Assembly (NCBI RefSeq): GCF_000765475.1
Contig: NZ_JRHO01000009.1
Location: 124,001 to 188,000, forward strand
Direction of reading: 5' to 3'
Source: Methanococcoides methylutens
GTDB taxonomy: Archaea; Halobacteriota; Methanosarcinia; Methanosarcinales; Methanosarcinaceae
Length of the DNA: 64,000 bases
Position numbers and translations under genes: made by a program. Positions 9,365-17,377 of the stretch are shown here, one piece after another. The notes under the pieces are model-generated. The model ran no database searches and had not been told where the DNA came from. It saw nothing but the letters and a program-made list of their open reading frames with translations. How positions within the stretch are numbered: the first letter of the stretch is position 1; every line of letters begins with the position of its first letter.

Positions 9365-10357
9365 ATGAGTTACAAGATAGGAATTATGGGCGCTACTGGT
9401 GCAGTGGGCAGGGAAATCGTCGAAGTTCTTCATGACAGGAACTTTCCTGTAGAAAGCTTAAGGCTCTATGCATCAGAGAGAAGTGCAGGCAAGACCATCG
9501 AGACACCTTTTGGTGAGATCACTATTGAAAATGCCGGTTCAGCAGATTATTCACAGCTTGATATTGCATTTTTTGCGATCAGCGGAGGCTGGAGCAAGGA
9601 GAATGCCAAAAAGGCAACAGATGCAGGCTGCTATGTGGTTGACAACAGCAGTGCTTTCAGGTATGATGATGAAGTTCCTCTGGTGGTACCTGAGATCAAT
9701 ACTGATGCTATCGGGGACTCTAAGCTCATCGCCAATCCTAACTGCACGACTGCCATTGCAGCAATCCCTCTGTACAACCTTCACAAGGAGTATGGTCTGA
9801 AGAAGGTCATCATCAGCACCTATCAGGCTACCAGTGGGGCCGGAGCTGCAGGAATGAGCGAACTGACCGAGGAGACCAGAAATTATCTGGAAGGCAAGGA
9901 GGTCAAGAATGAGGTCTTTGCTCATCCTATTGCCTTTAACACAATTCCGCACATCGATAGTTTCCAGGACAACGATTACACCCGTGAGGAGATGAAGGTC
10001 GTCTGGGAAACCAGAAAGATATTCGGTGAACCTGATATGGCTATCAGCTGCACATGTGTAAGGATTCCTACAATGAGAGTACATGGGGAAAGCATAGTGA
10101 TCGAGACCGAAAAGGCGATCTCACCTGGGGATGCAAAGAAATTATTGGGCGAAATCGAGGGCGTTGAACTAAAAGATGATATTGAGAACAACGTTTACCC
10201 GATGCCACTGACTGCCACCAAAAAGTATGATGTGGAAGTTGGCAGGATCAGGCAGAACCTTGTATTCGGTGACCACGGTCTAGAGTTCTTCGTATGTGGT
10301 GACCAGATCCTCAAAGGCGCTGCTTTGAATGCTGTGCAGATAGCTGAAAAACTTTAA
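9365..10357 (+). CDS. asd: Aspartate-semialdehyde dehydrogenase
   Basis: The 330-residue protein reduces aspartyl phosphate to aspartate semialdehyde with NADPH, the branch point to lysine, threonine and methionine. The nucleotide loop GIMGATGAVGREIVEVL is at the N-terminus, the catalytic Cys127 is in ANPNCTTAIA, and the substrate loop TYQATSGAGAAGM follows. This is the form common in bacteria and several methanogens. The ATG at 9365 has only a weak purine-rich GATGAAGAAAA upstream. A short frame (MDSQQLMDEEK) ends with TGA overlapping this ATG, which may couple translation. Confidence 0.95.
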   Translation: MSYKIGIMGATGAVGREIVEVLHDRNFPVESLRLYASERSAGKTIETPFGEITIENAGSADYSQLDIAFFAISGGWSKENAKKATDAGCYVVDNSSAFRYDDEVPLVVPEINTDAIGDSKLIANPNCTTAIAAIPLYNLHKEYGLKKVIISTYQATSGAGAAGMSELTEETRNYLEGKEVKNEVFAHPIAFNTIPHIDSFQDNDYTREEMKVVWETRKIFGEPDMAISCTCVRIPTMRVHGESIVIETEKAISPGDAKKLLGEIEGVELKDDIENNVYPMPLTATKKYDVEVGRIRQNLVFGDHGLEFFVCGDQILKGAALNAVQIAEKL

Positions 10358-10388
10358 CAAAGGATCTTGTATTTTCTAAGGTTAAGGG

Positions 10389-10440
10389 AACTCATACGTA
10401 GTTCTCTTTCCTCTTACTCTCCTTACTGTTCTTTTCTTCC
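10389..10440 (+). terminator. Possible terminator after asd
   Basis: GAACT and AGTTC form a 5-bp stem around CATACGT at about 10389-10405, followed by a long pyrimidine-rich tract (TCTTTCCTCTTACTC and onward). The short stem makes this tentative. Confidence 0.35.
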
Positions 10441-10576
10441 TTTTTTGGTTTAATCTTGTGTTCTTAATACTCATTTTTCTAAGTTTCGTCCTCTTCTGAA
10501 TATTTGCATTTTCTGGAATATTCTCCTCTTTTTATGGAGCAAAATCTTTTTTTGATAACTTCCCATATTCTTGTCT

Positions 10577-11428
10577 ATGGATATCAGGGACATCGACTGG
10601 AACGAAGTTTGGAAAGAACAGATGAGACTCTATAATGAAGTGGATGGGTCATTGGAAAAGGTGGACATATGGGAAACCAAAGAAAGTGCCAGAAGGTACT
10701 GGGAAATGTCCAGGGACAAAGGCGCTGCCAGGATAGAGCATACTCTAAGCGAGATCGACCTTAAGCCGGATTCACGGGTCCTTGATATAGGCTCAGGACC
10801 GGGGGCACTTGCAATTCCCATCTCCAAGCGTGTCAGGGAAGTTGTTGCTGTTGAACCTTCTGATGGTATGATGTCCGTTCTGCAGGAAAATATTGATGAG
10901 ATGAACATCGACAACATCCGATGCATACACAAAGGCTGGGAAGACATCGATATCGAAGAGGTGGGTGATGACTATGATGTTGTCATTGCTTCCTATTCGC
11001 TGAGCGTTCCAGATATCAGGCAGGCCTTTGAAAAGATACAGGCAGTTTCCAGCGGGGCTGTCTATATTTACTGGTTTGCAGGGGAAACCTCCTGGGATGA
11101 ACAATATAGTGCCATATGGCCTGCCCTTCACAATGAGGAATATCACAGCTCACCCAAGTGCAACATAATGTACAACGTTCTCTACGATATGGGCATCTAT
11201 CCTAACATGAACGTGTTCCCGATAGAGCGAAGTATGTTCTTCTCTTCACTGGAGGAGGCTGTAAAACACTACATACCGCACTACAGGGCATACACTCCTG
11301 AAAAACTGGGGATCCTGAGGGAATATCTGGGTACGGTCCTGCCCCGGAACGAAGATGGTTCCATCCTGCACCTTGGTGATACTATGCGGGTCAGGATGTG
11401 GTGGGATAACAACAATTATCAGCAATAA
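10577..11428 (+). CDS. Class I SAM-dependent methyltransferase, substrate unknown
   Basis: ATG 10577 gives 283 residues; the TTG six bases upstream is less likely. The Rossmann signature VLDIGSGPGALAIPISKRV at about residues 75-95 and the acidic end of strand 2 in EVVAVEPSDGMMSVLQ show SAM binding. The N-terminus MDIRDIDWNEVWKEQMRLYN is typical of a large methanogen-rich methyltransferase family of unknown substrate. AT-rich sequence without a clear ribosome site precedes the start. The gene is convergent with a MATE transporter gene across a strong hairpin. Confidence 0.8.
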   Translation: MDIRDIDWNEVWKEQMRLYNEVDGSLEKVDIWETKESARRYWEMSRDKGAARIEHTLSEIDLKPDSRVLDIGSGPGALAIPISKRVREVVAVEPSDGMMSVLQENIDEMNIDNIRCIHKGWEDIDIEEVGDDYDVVIASYSLSVPDIRQAFEKIQAVSSGAVYIYWFAGETSWDEQYSAIWPALHNEEYHSSPKCNIMYNVLYDMGIYPNMNVFPIERSMFFSSLEEAVKHYIPHYRAYTPEKLGILREYLGTVLPRNEDGSILHLGDTMRVRMWWDNNNYQQ

Positions 11429-11448
11429 CAATAACGAAAATAATTACG

Positions 11449-11484
11449 ACGATGGGACTAGCTGATGTTCAGTTGTTCCATCGT
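11449..11484. terminator. Bidirectional hairpin between convergent genes
   Basis: ACGATGGGAC (11449-11458) pairs with GTTCCATCGT (11475-11484) with one G-T pair. It occupies the 60-base gap between the methyltransferase and MATE stops and can fold on either transcript. Confidence 0.5.
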
Positions 11485-11488
11485 TGTA

Positions 11489-12844
11489 TCATGCAATGGT
11501 GCCCTTGAAAGCGCTGTATTCCTTTGCCAGCATTACAAAGGTCACAATGAATGAAAGTCCATCGGATATCGGGAAAGCTATCCATATTCCTTCCAGCTGG
11601 AAAAATTGTGGTAGTATCAATACAAGTGGTATCAGGAAGAGCACCTGTCGACTGATGGAAAGGATGAATGCAGATCTGGCTTTTCCAAGTGTCTGGTAGA
11701 TGGATGCTCCTACTATCTGGAACCCTAGGAAAGGCAATGCAAGTACCATGATGCGCGTAGCAGACTTGCCTGCCTCTATCAATTGCTGGTCCGTGGTAAA
11801 GATACTGAATAGCTGGGCGGGAAAAAGGAACAGCAACAGGAATCCTGCCATCGATATTAAGGTGGTGACCTTTATGGCAAGCGACGTTGAAGTAATGACC
11901 CTCTCAAAGTTCTTTGCACCATAATTGAATCCTACAATAGGCTGCAATCCCTGCACTATGCCTATCATTGGCATAAATGTGAACATGAAAAGGCGGTTGA
12001 CAACACCAAAGACCGCTATGGGTATATCTCCTCCGTAGATCGCCAGTGCATTGTTTATTACAATGATCATCAGGCTTCCTGATGCACTTCTTGCAAAAGA
12101 GGATGTTCCGATGGCAATTGTCTCCCTGAAAACATCGGAATGAGGGATGAGATTACTTGCATGAAAGTTCAGGCTGCTCATTCCAGTTCTGAAATAATGG
12201 ACCAGATATATGGCGCTGACAGCCTGTGATATCACTGTTGCGATGGCAGCACCTTCTATTCCCATATCAAGTCCGAAGATGAATATCGGGTCTAGTATTA
12301 TGTTCAGTCCGGCAGATATGAGCATTGTCAGCATGGCAACCTTTGCATTGCCTTCTGCGCGAACGATATTATTGACCGTCATTGAGAATGCAAAAACGAT
12401 CGTCCCATACAATATTATTCTCGTATAGTCAAATGCGAATGGCAGGATTGTCTCAGTAGCACCGAACAGTTTCAGAAGGGGTATGATGTAAATGCTTCCC
12501 AGTACTGTGATAAGTATGCTGAGTGCCAGTATTGCAGATATGGCATTCCCAAGTGCAATATCAGCACGTTTGTAGTCTTTTGAACCAAGGCTTCTCGATA
12601 TTATGGATGCACTTCCAATTCCAATTGTAAGTGCAACTCCCATTATTATCATCTGGATCGGGAATGCTATTGTAATACCTGCTATTCCCTGTACACTCTC
12701 AGCCCCCAGTGCCCTTCCGACAAAAATTGTGTCCACGAGGTTGTAAAGTCCTTGAACTACCATTCCTATGGTTGCTGGCACTGATAGTTTGAAAAGGACC
12801 TTTGAGATGCTTTCTTCTGCAAACATTCGGGCTCTGGGGTTCAT
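11489..12844 (-). CDS. MATE-family multidrug/sodium antiporter
   Basis: About 451 residues with twelve hydrophobic segments and the MATE repeat features: LSVPATIGMVVQGLYNLVDT in the first helix, FVGRALGAESVQGIAG after it, and the matching PMIGIVQGLQPIVGFNYGA in the second half. MATE pumps export organic cations or metabolites in exchange for sodium or protons. ATG 12844 is preferred; the frame also allows TTG 12857-12859, but the GAGGA element overlapping that codon serves as ribosome site for the ATG. The substrate cannot be read from the sequence. Confidence 0.92.
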   Translation of the reverse strand: MNPRARMFAEESISKVLFKLSVPATIGMVVQGLYNLVDTIFVGRALGAESVQGIAGITIAFPIQMIIMGVALTIGIGSASIISRSLGSKDYKRADIALGNAISAILALSILITVLGSIYIIPLLKLFGATETILPFAFDYTRIILYGTIVFAFSMTVNNIVRAEGNAKVAMLTMLISAGLNIILDPIFIFGLDMGIEGAAIATVISQAVSAIYLVHYFRTGMSSLNFHASNLIPHSDVFRETIAIGTSSFARSASGSLMIIVINNALAIYGGDIPIAVFGVVNRLFMFTFMPMIGIVQGLQPIVGFNYGAKNFERVITSTSLAIKVTTLISMAGFLLLFLFPAQLFSIFTTDQQLIEAGKSATRIMVLALPFLGFQIVGASIYQTLGKARSAFILSISRQVLFLIPLVLILPQFFQLEGIWIAFPISDGLSFIVTFVMLAKEYSAFKGTIA

Positions 12845-12906
12845 TGGTGTTTTCCTCAAAAAGGTTTGGTGGTGAGAAAGAAAACACCTTATAAAACAGT
12901 TCCGTA

Positions 12907-13440
12907 TTATCTCTTTTTATGGATATTGTGGCATCGATCGTCTATCAATAGGGGTATGGTCTCATTGGTCTGTATTTCATTGTAGAAAAAAACAAGTGCC
13001 ATGGATGACCATCCGATCCTGATTTTTCTGTGGCTGTCCTTTCCGGGATCCATATGGTCTAAGATGCTGATCTCATCTGCAAGATCATATCCAAAAGTTC
13101 TGGCATTTGCAGATTCCATCTCTGGAAATTCCTGTATAAATATGTTCGAAATAAATTTGCTTACCCCTTCTCTTGAATATCCGATCACATTTGTGTCGCA
13201 GGAGCCGATGTATATGTTCAGGCCATTTGTATCAGTCCAGTAATGTGAATTGGGTCCGAATAGTACGTTTCCGGATGGTTCAAAGGGACTGTTTGATCGG
13301 GATCGTATATCCATCATCTTTAGTTTCCACATGTTCTTCGGGTTGGAGGATTCCTTGTAGCAGGTTATGGTGGTTCTCTGCTGATCTCTATCTGTATAGT
13401 TTGTGATCTCTGTCGGGATTGAAGGACAATAGTTTTTCAT
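12907..13440 (-). CDS. Hypothetical protein, 177 residues
   Basis: The ATG at 13440 follows GAGGCTGAAA, a good ribosome site, so the frame is probably real. The product is soluble and charged, with no signal peptide, membrane segment or motif I recognise. Features are an aromatic, Asn-rich centre (FGPNSHYWTDTNGLNIYIG) and a basic C-terminus (RCHNIHKKR). It lies upstream of and co-directional with the MATE gene, with about 60 bases between the two, so it may be its partner, though nothing in the protein indicates a role. Confidence 0.6.
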   Translation of the reverse strand: MKNYCPSIPTEITNYTDRDQQRTTITCYKESSNPKNMWKLKMMDIRSRSNSPFEPSGNVLFGPNSHYWTDTNGLNIYIGSCDTNVIGYSREGVSKFISNIFIQEFPEMESANARTFGYDLADEISILDHMDPGKDSHRKIRIGWSSMALVFFYNEIQTNETIPLLIDDRCHNIHKKR

Positions 13441-13690
13441 TTTCAGCCTCTTGAGTTATCAGGATTTGGTCATTCAATAACTCATTCGACCATCCCTAAC
13501 TCTTCGTTTTTCTGCTCTTTCAGATCCTTTCCAGATACTTCATCCGGATAGTGTAATACAATTGGTAGTTATTTTTCCAAGGGTATATATTAGTGATTTA
13601 GTTATTTCTTAGTTGAGTGGTCTAATTTAGTCTAATGGTATAATCATATTTTACTTTAATAATATCTGGAAGTCCGCTACTATTATACTC

Positions 13691-14623
13691 ATGGCTGAAA
13701 AAACAGTAATTTCCACAAATCAGTTGAGCTATCCAAAAAACAACAACAATAGCAGCAATCGCTTTGTTCTCCCGGACATTTCCGGGCTATTGCCAACCCT
13801 GCATCTGTTGAACAGTTCCACGCTGGTTTCAATTTCAGGGGCTTTGAGGATATATCTTGCTTTCCTTCTGCTCCAGATGCAATTCAATCTTCTCTCCTGT
13901 GTTGCAGGTGGATTGGTCGTCTATGCAGTATATACACTGGACCGTGCGCTTGATTCTGAAGAGGATGCTGTCAACAGGTCTGAGCTTACAGGTGCAAGAA
14001 GGGATGTAGCACTTTTCGTTTCGTTGCTTGCATTTTTAGCAGGTGCTTATTTCCTGTTCCTCGATGGAATATTACTTCTCGCATTTCTTCCTCTTGTTAC
14101 TGGTTATCTTTACAGTAAAGGGATAAAGGTCGGCAAATACCATTTGAAACTAAAAGGTGGTCTTGGAGTAAAAAATCTTGTTGTGGGTACAACATGGGGT
14201 GCCTTCATTGCCGGTATTGCAGGCTGGTATGCTGAAAGTCTTTTCCCTGTGATCGCAGTTTTCCTTTTCTTTGGGATCAAACTTTTCGTTAATTCCTCTG
14301 TCTATGATTTCAAGGACATAAAGGGTGATGCTCTTGCTGGTATCAAGACCCTGCCTGTGAGTCTTGGACCACAGAGGACCCGTGACCTCCTGTTGGGCAT
14401 GCATCTGTTCTCCCATTCTCTTCTGGGAATTTTGATACTTTCAGAGACTATTGCCTATGAGCCTATCATTCTGGTTTACAGTTTCATCGCAGGATTTATC
14501 TGCATAAGTAGGTTCACAGTGCCTACGGAAAATGAGTCAAAGGGCAGAATGCACAAGCGCCTGTTCGTTGTAGACGGTGAATCAAGTGTGATGGTAGGAT
14601 TAAAGGCATTTACAGGGATGTAA
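13691..14623 (+). CDS. UbiA-family membrane prenyltransferase
   Basis: The 310-residue protein has about eight hydrophobic segments. The first Asp-rich motif is YTLDRALDSEED near residue 85 and the second is YDFKDIKGDALAGIKTLPV near residue 205, the paired motifs that bind the prenyl diphosphate through magnesium. UbiA enzymes attach isoprenoid chains to aromatic acceptors or glycerol phosphate. The acceptor is unknown here; candidates are a methanophenazine- or quinone-like ring or a lipid. A TATA-like ACTTTAATAATA lies about 30-40 bases upstream of the ATG. The 3' end overlaps the convergent regulator gene by 14 bases. Confidence 0.85.
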   Translation: MAEKTVISTNQLSYPKNNNNSSNRFVLPDISGLLPTLHLLNSSTLVSISGALRIYLAFLLLQMQFNLLSCVAGGLVVYAVYTLDRALDSEEDAVNRSELTGARRDVALFVSLLAFLAGAYFLFLDGILLLAFLPLVTGYLYSKGIKVGKYHLKLKGGLGVKNLVVGTTWGAFIAGIAGWYAESLFPVIAVFLFFGIKLFVNSSVYDFKDIKGDALAGIKTLPVSLGPQRTRDLLLGMHLFSHSLLGILILSETIAYEPIILVYSFIAGFICISRFTVPTENESKGRMHKRLFVVDGESSVMVGLKAFTGM

Positions 14624-15410
14624 TTTCCCTGGCCTCTTTTTTGTAATGCTCAAAGAGTTCCTTTCCCCAGTTTGCAATGGTATCTCCTGTGCCGACCAGA
14701 TCTCTTTGTGGGTCATAGCTCCCATTCTTGAAAAAGAGGGACAGGGAAAAGAAGTTGTCAGTTGCGACGAATGCAACCTTCGCATTGTCGATCAGGTAAA
14801 GCTTTGTTGCCTCTGAATCCAAACAGCTCTGCATCATTTCGGTGTACTCATTTTTCACTTTTTCAAAGACGTTCCTTGTTAATATAAGGGACGTGGGTAC
14901 GCTGTTCTTTGAAAGGTTTGAGAAAAATTCCGGGTAGCTAGGTATGAATATTGATGAAACTCCGTAGACCTCTTTTGCTTCGGCAATACTATTCATGAAT
15001 ATCTTGTGGGAATCGTATATATTCTCAAGACCTTCTTCATGGATGGAACACTCGCCAAGTTCACATATTCTGTCAAGAAGATGTTGTGGAATGCCTTCCA
15101 GAATGTGTTCTTTCCAAAAAGTCTCATTTTTCTCTATTGAGTGAAGTGTATCGATCAGAGGTCTCAGGTATTTGGTTGCAACTCTGCCAATGGGGGTTAT
15201 ATGATACTCTTTTTCATCCTTGTAGATAAAGTTTGCAGCTTCCATTTCTTTCAATCGGGGCGATATCTCTGGAGAAGTTACATTAAAATGTTCTCTTATC
15301 TGGGATAATGATCGTGGTCCTTTTTCTAACAGGAACAGGAGGTCCTTTCGTTTTTCAGAAAATGTTAAAATGCTTAGTAGCCCTGTTGATTTCAGTTCCA
15401 TCAACTCCAT
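14610..15410 (-). CDS. Winged-helix regulator with FilR1/DUF1724 domain (Msr type)
   Basis: The 266-residue protein has an N-terminal ArsR-like winged helix at about residues 10-75 (LLEKGPRSLSQIREHFNVTS then ISPRLKEMEAANFIYKD). A long C-terminal domain of the FilR1/DUF1724 class follows. In Methanosarcina, proteins of this layout (MsrC, MsrF, MsrG) control methylsulfide methyltransferase genes; others remain uncharacterised. Here no methyltransferase is adjacent, so the target is unknown. TATATATAC about 26 bases upstream of the ATG suggests a very short or absent leader. Confidence 0.85.
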   Translation of the reverse strand: MELMELKSTGLLSILTFSEKRKDLLFLLEKGPRSLSQIREHFNVTSPEISPRLKEMEAANFIYKDEKEYHITPIGRVATKYLRPLIDTLHSIEKNETFWKEHILEGIPQHLLDRICELGECSIHEEGLENIYDSHKIFMNSIAEAKEVYGVSSIFIPSYPEFFSNLSKNSVPTSLILTRNVFEKVKNEYTEMMQSCLDSEATKLYLIDNAKVAFVATDNFFSLSLFFKNGSYDPQRDLVGTGDTIANWGKELFEHYKKEAREITSL

Positions 15411-15684
15411 TGGTGATTGTGTATCAATTGTATATATAGTTTAGGAAATCTTATTTAAATAGTTCTGATTTGCGAATATGTTCACATATGTGAAATTTGT
15501 ATGTTTTATCATTATGAGGTCACATGGTGCCGATATGTCTTATTTATAAGCTATTATTCTAATATTTTTATTGAAATACAATTAGCTGTAATTGAAACAA
15601 TATTGGACTAGCCAACTCCAGAAAATTCAAAGAAAAACAAAAAATAAGGGAATGTGTAGTTATGTACACATTCTTTTTGGTCTT

Positions 15685-17301
15685 TCAGTGCAGGAAGTGT
15701 CTCATTCCTGTGAAAACCATGGATATGTTAAGGCGATTTGCGGTAGTTATGACTTCGTCATCCCTGATCGATCCGCCCGGGGATATGATATATCTGATGT
15801 TGCTTTCGTCAGCGTGGATTATGCTGTCGTCGAATGGGAAGAAAGCATCTGACGCCATGACACATTCGGAAAGTATGGATTCCCAGTACTCTTCAAAGGA
15901 CATGTCCGGCTTTTCCCTTTCATAGATCTTTTCAAGGTTCTCTTTTGCTTTTGTGGTTGCAAGCTTGCGGATGGAATCAACACGGTTTGGTTGTCCTGCA
16001 CCCATGGAGAGCATCACGAAACATCCTTCACTGTATTCATATGCCAGAGTTACAGAGTTTGACTTTGTACTCTTACAGGCAGCGATACAGAACTCTGATA
16101 GTTCCCGCTTCTCTTCAGGGTATTGTGCATCTGTCACACAGTCCCATTTCTCGTAGAGGCCGATGTTCCTTTGCTGTTTCAGCATGCCTCCAATGACATA
16201 CTTGTATGTGCTATCGGTATCAAAACTCTCATTGAACTGTGGGAGCTCAAGCAAGCGAAGGTTTGCGCTTTTTTCCTTCAGGTATTCCAGTGCATCATGC
16301 TCGAATCCAGGTGCCAGGATAATCTCGACGAACTTTCCTTTGAGGAATTCTGCGGATTCCATGTCGAATACGGTGTTCGTACAGATTATACTGCCAAAGG
16401 CGGATATTGGGTCGCCGTCCCATGCATGCTGCAATGCTTCAGTAAGGGTATTTCCAGTTGCAAGTCCGCAGGGGTTATTGTGCTTGACAATAGCAACAGC
16501 TGGCTTCTTGTTCCCTACCTCTTTGATGGTCTGGAGTGCATTGTCGGCATCAACATAGTTGTTATAGGAAAGCTCCTTTCCATGCAGTTGTTTTGCATTT
16601 GAGAGTGCAGGTCCTTCAATTCCCTTGTCCTTGTAAAATGTTGCTTCCTGGTGCCAGTTCTCACCATAACGCAGTTTGACGCCATCGGTGAAGTTCATGC
16701 GTAGAACATCCTCGCCAAGCAGCGTTTTGCTCAGGTATGTGTCAATTGTGCTGTCATAGTCTGCAGTGTGGCGGAATGCCTTGACTGCAAGTGTTTCTCT
16801 TGTCTGGTCAGAAACAACGCCGGATGATCTTAATTCCTTGAGAATGTGTCCATAATCATCGGGGTCACATACTACGGCGACAGATGAATAGTTCTTTGCG
16901 GCAGAACGTAACAATGTAGGTCCACCGATATCGATATTCTCGATCGCCTCTTCAAGGTTAACACCTTCCTTTGATACTGTTATCTCAAAGGGATAAAGGT
17001 TGACTGCAACCATGTCGATAAGCTCTATGGATTCCTTCTCTGCCTCTCCCATGTGTGAGGCATCTTCTCTCAGGCACAAAAGGCCGCCGTGTATCCTTGG
17101 ATGCAAGGTCTTTACACGGCCTCCCATCATTTCAGGGAATCCGGTCACTTCTGAGACATCGGTAGTCTCAATACCCGCATCACGGAGCATCCTTGCAGTT
17201 CCGCCGGTCGATATGATCTCTATGTTCAGTTGCTCCAGTCCTCTTGCAAACTCTACGATTCCAGTTTTGTCAGAGACGCTCAGCAGTGCTCTTTTTACCA
17301 A
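15685..17301 (-). CDS. purH: Bifunctional AICAR formyltransferase/IMP cyclohydrolase (PurH)
   Basis: The 538-residue protein performs the last two steps of IMP synthesis. The N-terminal cyclohydrolase domain starts MVKRALLSVSDKTGIVEFAR with TGGTARMLRDAG and HPRIHGGLL. The C-terminal formyltransferase domain has VAIVKHNNPCGLATG and SDAFFPFDDSI. It has the full bacterial length, whereas many archaea use PurP and PurO instead. The start codon is TTG (17299-17301) with GGTGA six bases upstream; no ATG fits. A TATA element (TTATACATAATATATAAC, minus strand) is near 17315-17333. Confidence 0.96.
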   Translation of the reverse strand: MVKRALLSVSDKTGIVEFARGLEQLNIEIISTGGTARMLRDAGIETTDVSEVTGFPEMMGGRVKTLHPRIHGGLLCLREDASHMGEAEKESIELIDMVAVNLYPFEITVSKEGVNLEEAIENIDIGGPTLLRSAAKNYSSVAVVCDPDDYGHILKELRSSGVVSDQTRETLAVKAFRHTADYDSTIDTYLSKTLLGEDVLRMNFTDGVKLRYGENWHQEATFYKDKGIEGPALSNAKQLHGKELSYNNYVDADNALQTIKEVGNKKPAVAIVKHNNPCGLATGNTLTEALQHAWDGDPISAFGSIICTNTVFDMESAEFLKGKFVEIILAPGFEHDALEYLKEKSANLRLLELPQFNESFDTDSTYKYVIGGMLKQQRNIGLYEKWDCVTDAQYPEEKRELSEFCIAACKSTKSNSVTLAYEYSEGCFVMLSMGAGQPNRVDSIRKLATTKAKENLEKIYEREKPDMSFEEYWESILSECVMASDAFFPFDDSIIHADESNIRYIISPGGSIRDDEVITTANRLNISMVFTGMRHFLH

Positions 17302-17377
17302 AAAATCACCAAATTATGTTGTTATATATTATGTATAAACGTTCTGGTTGGACAATGTGGTACATTGATCCGTTTCA

